Positions 57,360 through 64,000 of a stretch of 64,000 nt of DNA are shown here, piece by piece. Position 1 is the stretch's first letter, and each line of letters starts with the position of its first letter. Source of the DNA: Armillaria gallica (taxonomy: Eukaryota; Basidiomycota; Agaricomycetes; Agaricales; Physalacriaceae); the NCBI GenBank assembly GCA_037576215.1, contig JBANDB010000004.1, positions 248,001 through 312,000 on the forward strand. The letters run 5' to 3'. Under the pieces are notes generated by a model. The model saw nothing but the letters and a program-made list of their open reading frames with translations, searched no databases and was not told the origin of the DNA. A program made the position numbers and the translations under genes.

Positions 57360-58830
57360 TGGCATCGCGAAGAGGAAGGCTGATCATGGGGATGTCTACG
57401 ATTTTCAAGACGTCGTAACGAGTGGTGAAAAGAGCTGGAGCCATAGAGAAGATCGTGGAAGAGGTCGAGGAGAAAGGCAAGGTATTGTCATCGTTGCCGA
57501 GTCAGCCATCAATGGACAATATTCCTAGACCGTCTGAACTCGGGTCGTCGATCGAGGAGCAGGCAAAGCTAATGCGTGCATATCGCATTCAGGTCTCGTC
57601 TCTCCATCCCTGCCGCCCGCCCCAGCCGCTATCACAGAACCCGCCTTTGCCGGTGGAGGTGCTAACTTTCATTCTCTCGTTGATCCCATGGACATCGGTG
57701 CCTAGATTCGCCCTGCTCTCCCGCGACTTTCTCTCTGCTGCACAAACCGTGTTATACGGAAACCTGGATATGCGGGATGTTCGGAATCCCTACGCGCTAT
57801 GGATATTCCTTGTCACCTCTCTCACGCACACCCTCCGCGTCCCGACATGGCCATATGCACAGACTCGGGCGTATCTCATAACCAGCGTACTTGACGATGA
57901 CGCGTCACCGCCTACGCCACTGTTTGCCACACCTACGCGTACCCGTCTTCTCTCCGCGCCCATCACGCCAAGCCAACCATTCTTATTTCACACTCTTCCG
58001 CTATCGCTTCAAGTTCACGCATGCAAAAGACACTCTGCTCCATAATCTGGCCACCCTGCACGCCCCTCCACATCTTATGATCCTCCTCATGCCTTCTCGA
58101 CCTCTCATTGACGCGACTATAACTATTTCTACGCCAATCTACGCTGGGTTTCGACCTACGACCATTCTAGAGTCGCTCCCTCCATCCGTTCGTCGTCTCA
58201 ATCTCGTCTTCAAGTCCGTGGGTAAGCACACAGAAGAAAAGACACTTCGTAGTGCCATCGTTGTACGCCCTGCAATTGAGGAACTCGAAATAGAGGGCGA
58301 GGGTGGCGAGGAATGCTGGTGTTCAATCGTTCCTCATTTCAAAATTCTTCGTGTCCTTGTCATGCGTAAACCAGGGACCGTACAAGCGAAAACAACGAAC
58401 ACACTCCACATCATCCACCATCAGCCATTCGGGCCACTCCATGGTCGTCAGCGAACGAGCCCGTGCAGCTCGTCTAGCTAATGCGTGTCCCACCCTCCAA
58501 CACGTCATCTTTCCGAATGGCGTACAGTGGCGCCGTCCATCTCCCTCTTTCCCCCGCTCTCGATCCTCGCCGTGTCTCCCATTCGACGATCTCTTTGTGA
58601 AGAAGATCGATCGCGATGTTCCCCCTCCGCCTCCTAGGAAAGTCATCCTTTCGGCGGAGCAACGGTTCATGAAGGCAGAACAGTGTTTCGACCCCAATGA
58701 CAGCGACGACGACGACTCCCTGTTCTATAAACCAAGTCCGAGCAGGCAGAGTAATTCGATACAACGTTGTCAGGAACAGGTGGAAGTTAAAGTTCACGGT
58801 GCTGGAAAGATGGTGATGGCGCTAGTGTAG
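57360..58830 (+). pseudogene. F-box-like pseudogene FB14
   Basis: Near full length on the plus strand. MSTIFKTS is followed by an in-frame TAA (about 57418), where FB10 has CAA in QRVVER. Then come VEEVEEKGK, PPLPVEVLTFILSLIPWTSV (F-box, about 57645), LLSRDFLSAAQTVLYGNLDM and RVPTWPYAQTRAYLI. A deletion removes the part around RMDNLRSLS to FPFLF. It resumes DDDASPPTPLFATPTRTRLL, changes frame near 58010 and again near 58390, and ends AGKMVMALV with TAG at 58828-58830. It is the closest relative of FB10 in the window. Confidence 0.8.
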
Positions 58831-59649
58831 CGTAGGGTACGCCTTTTTTCCCCATCCTTACTATTCAATGTCCTCATGTGACCTACTTCGCAGGTCCTCC
58901 GCCGTCGCCATCAAAACATATCGTTTTGCTCTCGATTCATGTGTATATCTTTATCTTTATTTATCCTTACCCTAGTTCTTCGACTCGTGGATTTATACCC
59001 CAAAATTTCATGCTATCTTTCATTCTTCATAGAAGACATAGAGCATCTGGCCCGTCCTCTTACTTAAATCGAACCACACAAAATATCGGCGCGGGTCAGG
59101 ATGCAAAAACGTCCCGTTGAGGTTTGTTTTTGTTTTGAGGCCCATTTTTTTCTATGAATGTGCTTTCCGTGATCGCTCGCCCGAAACGTTCGCCAGCAAG
59201 GTGGTGTAAAGAAAACTCTGTGCCCATTCGGTGGTTACCTGCGTGATGCTAGCACCTCTTCAGAGATATGACTCTATACTTCCTCTTGATCGCCATCTTG
59301 GGATTCTCGTCTGATGAGCCTTTCGTCTTCTGCTTAGCACGAATCTTCACCACGTCCTCCCATTATAGGTCCTAGTATATGCGTGACAATCTCGTTCCAA
59401 AGAGGATTCAAGATGATGCGCGTCCGTTCCCCAAGACTTTGTTCCCAAAGATTGGTGGGGAAAATGAAGGACATACTATGATGAGGCCCTGTATTCTCCT
59501 TTGAGGAAAGATAAAGACCAATTGCTCGCGGGACTGTCAAAGTCCACACCGCTCTCGTAATCGATTCCGCACCTCCCCTGGTGACTCAGTCACTGTGTCC
59601 GTCACACCCAGTCATCCACCCGACTTCGACGGCGATGAGGGTACGCACC
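58831..59649. repeat. F-box 3' flank (FB14)
   Basis: Contains the 57-nt 3'-UTR intron (58837-58893) and about 650 bp aligning with 42543-43120. No gene. Confidence 0.5.
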
Positions 59650-60108
59650 TGTTATGGATTTCACCTATCCGTTGACTTGGTGCATGACTCAACACATGCC
59701 CATACTCGGCCTTCTCGGTCTTAAACAGTGACTCGCTGGTATTTTCTATTACTTTCCGTTACTTTCTCGATTCTTCGTACTAATACTAGAATATTATGGA
59801 ACATTGTAGAATAATAATGACTCAAACCTTCCCTTAGTATATAAACTTGTAGATAAATTGTATTAGGGATCTCAATCTAATTTTACCCATCTTCGAAGTC
59901 CACTTCACTGTGTGATTTAAGCATTCCTGATCGGTTACGCCTAGCACTTGTCGGAAACCCTGTTAGTTACGCCTAGCGCTTGTTAGCACCCGTATCGGAT
60001 CCCTCTTGGTGGTTGGAACTCGGCTTTCGGACATCCTCGCTGATAACTCGGGTTTTACTTGAGTATTCATTACCTCGTGTATTACTCGAAATACTCTGAT
60101 TCTTAACA
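59650..60108 (+). mobile_element. Solo LTR (family S), plus orientation
   Basis: 459 bp, starting TGTTATGGATTTCA and ending GATTCTTAACA, flanked by the perfect 5-bp repeat GCACC (59645-59649 and 60109-60113). It aligns along its length with the reverse complement of 33478-33937. A TATATAAAC promoter-like box lies near 59838. No internal region remains. Confidence 0.9.
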
Positions 60109-60573
60109 GCACCTATGGAGTATCCAAATCTCTGGGATGGAGAACCTACTCTACACTGCCTTGGTGCCTCGGCAAATCCGCGTTATTACGCGTACGGTCT
60201 TCAAGTTCAGGAGGCAGGCAGGCTTTCACTCTTGAAGTCCAAGCGGTACAGTTCAATAATTCCAGCCGTTACCGATGCTAAACGGCGACCTTTTTTTAGT
60301 ACACTGATGGGGAAATGGTGGAGAAGTAACGCGGATGCTCCCCCTCCCATCACCGAGACGGACTTGCACTCACTCCAACGCTGAACCAGGCTTATCTCAT
60401 ACATGCAAAAACGTTGTTAAGCGTTTTCTATTTCTCGTGGTTATCTCGCCTCCTAACACATTTGTAATAGTACATTTCTCTGCTCCGCGGCTTCATCGTT
60501 TATGACTGTGTTGGATACATTGTCTGCTGTACTAACTATGGCCTTCGTCATGCGTCATGATCACCTTCCTAGG
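60109..60573. other. Intergenic between solo LTR and DUF6535-4
   Basis: An 89-codon plus-strand open frame (60115-60384) has no recognisable domain; nothing else seen. Confidence 0.35.
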
Positions 60574-61538
60574 TCAATGTCCACCTTCAGGGTCCTGTAC
60601 CCTTTCCTTTCCCTTTCGCATTTTGGATTCACGTCGAATTTCCTGAGACCCGGTGTGATGGTTGAATATCCTTGACAGCTGAGTGAAAGTATTCAGTTCC
60701 TGATAGATTGAAGAATCTACGTCATCCACGTACCCAATTGATGCCATTCCTGCGATCCCTTTCTGCTGTAAGACAATCTGCCAGAATACTGACAGTCTTT
60801 TTCAAATCCTTCTTGAAATGTTTCCTATTGGTTACGGCGTCGGATGGGCCGAATTTATATTGTTCAATGGAGTATTCGTGTCTTGGCGAGTTCAAGTTTT
60901 TCAAAATTTGAGACCATTGAGTGTGATGAGGAGCAATTGAAACCAGGGATGATAAGATGGGGCGTGCTGGGGTGTGACTGTAAACAAAGCTTGCACAAAT
61001 GGCACGAACAACAGATGTTTGATGGAGGTCTTCGATATGCCCCTCAAGAACCTCGTCTGATTCGATATGTGGGAGCTTCCCCGTCTTTTTAGTTGCTTCT
61101 GAGATCCCGGTGATATAAGTGTACAGCCCTTCCACGAGCTCCAGTTGTAACTGGGTATCCTGCACAAAATAATGCAAGTGATCTGATCCTTGGAAAGCTT
61201 CATATGCTTGTAAAAGTCCCCTAGATAACGCTTCACCTAATATAAAACCAGCTATGCCAATTATAGAGCGAAAGTGTTGTCGAGAGATGGGGGGCCCGGA
61301 GACTTCTATGGCAGTCAAGTCCGATATACAATATAACCGATGATCCTCGATGACCTGACGGATTTTCAAAAATAAGGACTTCTTGTCCCAATCTGCAGGA
61401 GGTATATCGATGGTATCCCAGAGAGCGCGATGTATGATTGAAGCCATACATACAACAATGTGTGCAGTGGTTTCCCAGTCAAGGGAAGAAGAGACTGAAT
61501 CAGATGCGATATAAGATACTATTGCTTTAAATTGCAAG
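60574..61538 (-). pseudogene. DUF6535-family gene cut by an LTR retrotransposon (DUF6535-4)
   Basis: The C-terminal part lies at 61538-60734 and 60678-60574, joined by a 55-nt phase-0 intron, ending in TGA. It aligns with DUF6535-3 from FKAIGSYIASD (here FKAIVSYIASD) to the end: FILGEALSRGLLQAYEAFQ, ITGISEATKKTGK, HIEDLHQTSVVRAI, SSLVSIAPHH. The last exon is more basic (RRESKMRKGKERVQD). The frame is clean up to 61538, where the LTR begins; the N-terminal half and membrane domain must lie beyond the element, outside the window. The clean frame suggests that the insertion is recent. Confidence 0.85.
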
Positions 61539-61885
61539 TGTTATGACCGGACCCGGGAATAACAGACTAGGCGTCTAATGATGCGCTATCTCGCGTTCGG
61601 ATAGGCCGATAGAACCGTGGCGTCTGCTACAGCGGAGTGGTATACACAGTGATCTCACGGCTCGCGGTAGAGAAAGTCCGGGGTGTATTAAACTTAGCTC
61701 AAAGCTAGGGTACATGACTGAAAGCGGTGCTACTTATATACGATATGTGGAAACTAAAAATAGCCCGATGGGCAGCGGCTTCGATAGAAGTTCTGGGGTG
61801 ATCTGCTGGAATGTTGGGGATGGTCCGTGCGGTGCCGAGGTGCCGGATAAGATAAGATAAGGAAAAAAGTGAATAAATCGTAACA
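61539..61885 (-). mobile_element. 3' LTR of Ty3/Gypsy element
   Basis: 347 bp. On the element strand it begins TGTTACGATT and ends GGTCATAACA (TG...CA). It follows the polypurine tract immediately and abuts the interrupted DUF6535-4 coding sequence. The adjoining host 5-mer is GCAAG (61534-61538); the other copy would lie outside the window. Its sequence is unrelated to the two solo LTRs apart from the TGTTA...TAACA ends. Confidence 0.88.
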
Positions 61886-61895
61886 TCACCCCCTC
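61886..61895 (-). other. Polypurine tract of the Gypsy element
   Basis: GAGGGGGTGA directly precedes the LTR on the element strand, the position of the second-strand primer. Its last three bases are also the TGA stop of the chromodomain reading frame, so coding and priming site overlap. Confidence 0.8.
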
Positions 61896-64000
61896 GTTAA
61901 GGCAGGCGTCCCGACTGCTCGTATGGTGCGATTCCGGTCCTCGAACTCCGCCACCGCCTCCCGCGCGTGGAGCATATCTTCTTCGCGTACCCATGAATTA
62001 TGTTCTCGCGTCCATCCCTTCCACTGGACGAAGTAGTCCGTCGTAGTACGGGACTTCTGTCCACGCTTCCCGCGTATGGTTCTTGTCTTCGCGTCAAGGA
62101 TGGTTTCAATCTCGTATTGCTCCTCATCCTCGACGAGTTCCGGCGGCGGTGGTGGTGGTCGTTCCTGATTAGGGAATGCTGGTGGTGTATACGGGGTCAG
62201 TAATTTCTCGTTGAAGCGGGGGTGGATTTTCCAGTGTGGAGGTAGTTTCAATTTGTACGCACTAGCTCCCGCCTTTTCGAGGATTAGGAAGGGGCCTACT
62301 CGCTTGTCGTCCAACTTTTTCTTTGGGCGAGGGAGGTGTAGATGGGTGGCGTCGAGCCAGACGCGATCCCCAATTCAGTACTCATGCGCCACGCGGCGTC
62401 GTTTGTCGTATTGCGTTTTCATGCGTTCGGCGGCGTCTTGGAGGGCCTTGTTGGTTTCTGCGTGGACCTGAGTCATGGTCTTGGCGAAGTCTTCTGCCAC
62501 CGGATTTGCCAGGGGCGAAGTACGCTGGGCGTTGGGCATTACTCTGGGGTTTCGTCCATATAGTACCATAAAGGGACTTTTACCCGTGGCACTATGTACT
62601 CGATTATTATGAGCGAATTCTGCCAATGGTAGCCAGTCGCTCCAATTGTTTTGTCGATAGTTGACAAAGATTCGGAGGTACTTGATGATTTCCTGGTTGA
62701 CCCGCTCTGTCTGCCCGTTGGTCTGTGGGTGAAAGGCCGTGGACGCGTTTTGAGTGATATCGAGGAGGCGGTACAGTTCCTTCATGAATTTGGAAACGAA
62801 TTGCGGTCCTCGGTCGGAGATGATGACTTGGGGCATACCATGTCGCGCGTAGACGTGGTCTCGGAGGAGTCGCGCCCATCCTTCTGCCGATAGTTCGACA
62901 TTGCAGGCGATGGGGATAATGGCCTTTGAGAACCTGTCGACGATTACGAGCATAGCATCGTGACCGTTGGAATCGGGGAGACCGGTGACCATGTCGACGG
63001 ATATGTGCGTCCATGGAGCGGTGGGTACCTCGTAGCGTCTTCTTACGGGGTATATAAATTCTTCCATCGTAGTAGAGCAATCCGCCCTGACGAGAGATAC
63101 CCCATTCGTGGGCCAGCGAGGTCGCTATGCCCTCATCCCAAAGCTCTTCCTGTCGGGTGGCTTCTTCCACCGCTTGTTGCGTTTCCATCGTAGTTGGCAT
63201 TATGAGCGCTCGGAAATGGGTGGCCTTGAGGACGACTAAGTCACTATTGTCCTCGGCCCCCTGATCGTGGTCACTCCGTTGGGAGAGTAGGTCGGCCTTT
63301 ACGTTTTGGGCGCCGGGCTTGTGGTGTAGTGTGAAGTGATATTCAGCGAGCTCTGTTACCCACCGAGCCTGGCGTCGGTTCAGTTTTTGTGGAAGTCGGA
63401 AGTATTGGAGGTTCTGATGATCCGTCCATATTTCTATCGTGTCCTTAGCACCCATGAGATAATGACGCCACTCGGAGAGAGCGAGCATTATGGCGAGTAG
63501 TTCCTTGTCGTAGATCTCGTAATTTCGTTCGGTGGCGCTGAGCGATTTGGACATGAAAGCTACTGGTCGCCATGTCCCGTTTTGTTTCTGGCTGAGCACC
63601 GCGCCCACGGCCCCTTCACTTGCATCTGCTTCGACACGGAAGGGGTTGTCGTCGGTCGGGATGGCGAGTATGACGTCTTCAGCCATCCGACGTTTCAGTT
63701 CTTTGAAGGCTTTGTCTTGCGCCTCCGTCCACTTCCATTCGGCGTTGCCGGTCAGCTGGGTGAGAGGTCGAACGACTTTTGAATACATTTTAATAAACTT
63801 TCGATAGAAATTGGTGAACCCTAGGAACGACTGGAGTTCCTTTTTACGACGGGGGGTCGGCCACTCGGCAATGCCGGCAATCTTGACGGGATCCATTCGG
63901 ACGGAGTTTTCACTGACGATTACTCCGAGATACTCTGTCTCGAGGACTTCAAACTCACATTTCTCCGCTTTGAGAAAGAGTTTGTGGTCGCGTAGACGCT
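61886..64000 (-). pseudogene. Ty3/Gypsy chromovirus pol (RT end, RNase H, integrase, chromodomain), defective
   Basis: On the minus strand from the right edge: the end of reverse transcriptase (ETEYLGVIVSENSVRMDP, LQSFLGFTNFYRKFI), RNase H (RVEADASEGAVGAVL, YEIYDKELLAI, TDHQNLQYF) and the linker GGLLYYDGRIYIPRKK near 63060. Then the integrase core (HISVDMVTGLP, IISDRGPQFVS, TNGQTERVNQEI: D, D, E) and its C-terminal domain (VGPFLILEKAGASAYKL). Last is a chromodomain (YFVQWKGWTREHNSWVREE). Defects: about 63055 the frame shifts and the HHCC zinc-binding integrase N-domain is missing; an in-frame TGA at 62375-62377 follows RRRVAHEY. Gag, protease and most of RT lie outside. Confidence 0.88.

Larger units (their letters stand above)
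61539..64000 (-). mobile_element. Ty3/Gypsy LTR retrotransposon (chromovirus), right part outside window
   Basis: Composite of the 3' LTR, polypurine tract and pol described separately. It lies in the same direction as the gene it interrupts. Its 5' LTR, primer-binding site and gag should lie to the right of the window. Confidence 0.9.

Noticed and set aside
33478..60108. Treating the two family-S LTRs as the two ends of one element, or as LTRs of the Gypsy element
   Set aside because: They are in opposite orientation with different target duplications, and their sequence differs from the 61539-61885 LTR.
60115..60384. An 89-codon open frame after the solo LTR
   Set aside because: No recognisable domain, no supporting splice structure and no related sequence in the window.
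1..64000. tRNA or rRNA genes
   Set aside because: No segment with a tRNA B-box-like GGTTCGAATCC and matching acceptor stem, and no rRNA-like stretch, was found by eye; a covariance-model scan would be needed to exclude them fully.

Overview
The window looks like a gene-poor, repeat-rich stretch of a mushroom-forming basidiomycete (Agaricomycetes) genome; the species cannot be named from the sequence alone. The reasons are many GT-AG introns of about 49-61 nt, lineage-typical protein families (DUF6535 and DUF6534 membrane proteins, a seven-helix receptor-like family, F-box-like proteins), a chromodomain Ty3/Gypsy element, and a Helitron helicase fragment followed by a cysteine-peptidase-like segment.

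Two families dominate. (i) DUF6535 membrane proteins are present four times: DUF6535-1 (1-1717, + strand, N-terminus outside the window), DUF6535-2 (17238-20437, +, frameshifted), DUF6535-3 (34066-37427, +, intact model of 1066 aa) and DUF6535-4 (60574-61538, -, cut by an LTR retrotransposon). (ii) An F-box-like family is present in 14 recognisable pieces, called FB1-FB14 here. Only FB10 (40674-42482, +) is fully open; the rest are frameshifted, truncated or fused. An F-box member is the next recognisable gene 3' of every DUF6535 copy, so the two families seem to have spread together in duplicated blocks that include flanking non-coding DNA.

Layout. 1-8225: DUF6535-1, then FB1-FB5 on the minus strand, with a hAT-like MITE in FB1 and three truncated copies fused head to tail (FB4-FB3-FB2). 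8226-14766: almost empty, with a DUF6534 relic and a hairpin. 14767-16397: Helitron helicase/peptidase relic. 17238-20437: DUF6535-2. 21060-29596: FB6-FB9 and dispersed repeats. 29597-34000: two TA-flanked MITEs, a CCACGC-rich inverted structure, a dispersed repeat and a solo LTR. 34066-42482: the two best-preserved family members, DUF6535-3 and FB10. 43955-45074: a Mutator-like non-autonomous element with a 9-bp target duplication and a strictly 21-bp-periodic palindrome array. 45657-48621: a secreted Ser/Thr-rich protein gene and a seven-helix membrane protein gene with a 7-nt microexon. 50540-56976: FB11-FB13, a DUF6534 gene and a kinase-like gene with a one-base frameshift. 57360-64000: FB14, a second solo LTR of the same family, DUF6535-4, and the 3' LTR and pol region of a Ty3/Gypsy chromovirus running off the right edge.

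The genes that could plausibly be expressed are DUF6535-3, FB10, the Ser/Thr-rich secreted protein, the seven-helix protein, possibly the DUF6534 gene, and DUF6535-1 if its missing part is intact. No metabolic pathway or operon-like unit is visible. The common thread is repeated duplication and decay of two protein families inside transposon-rich DNA. Exon models and family names come from reading the sequence; no database search was run.
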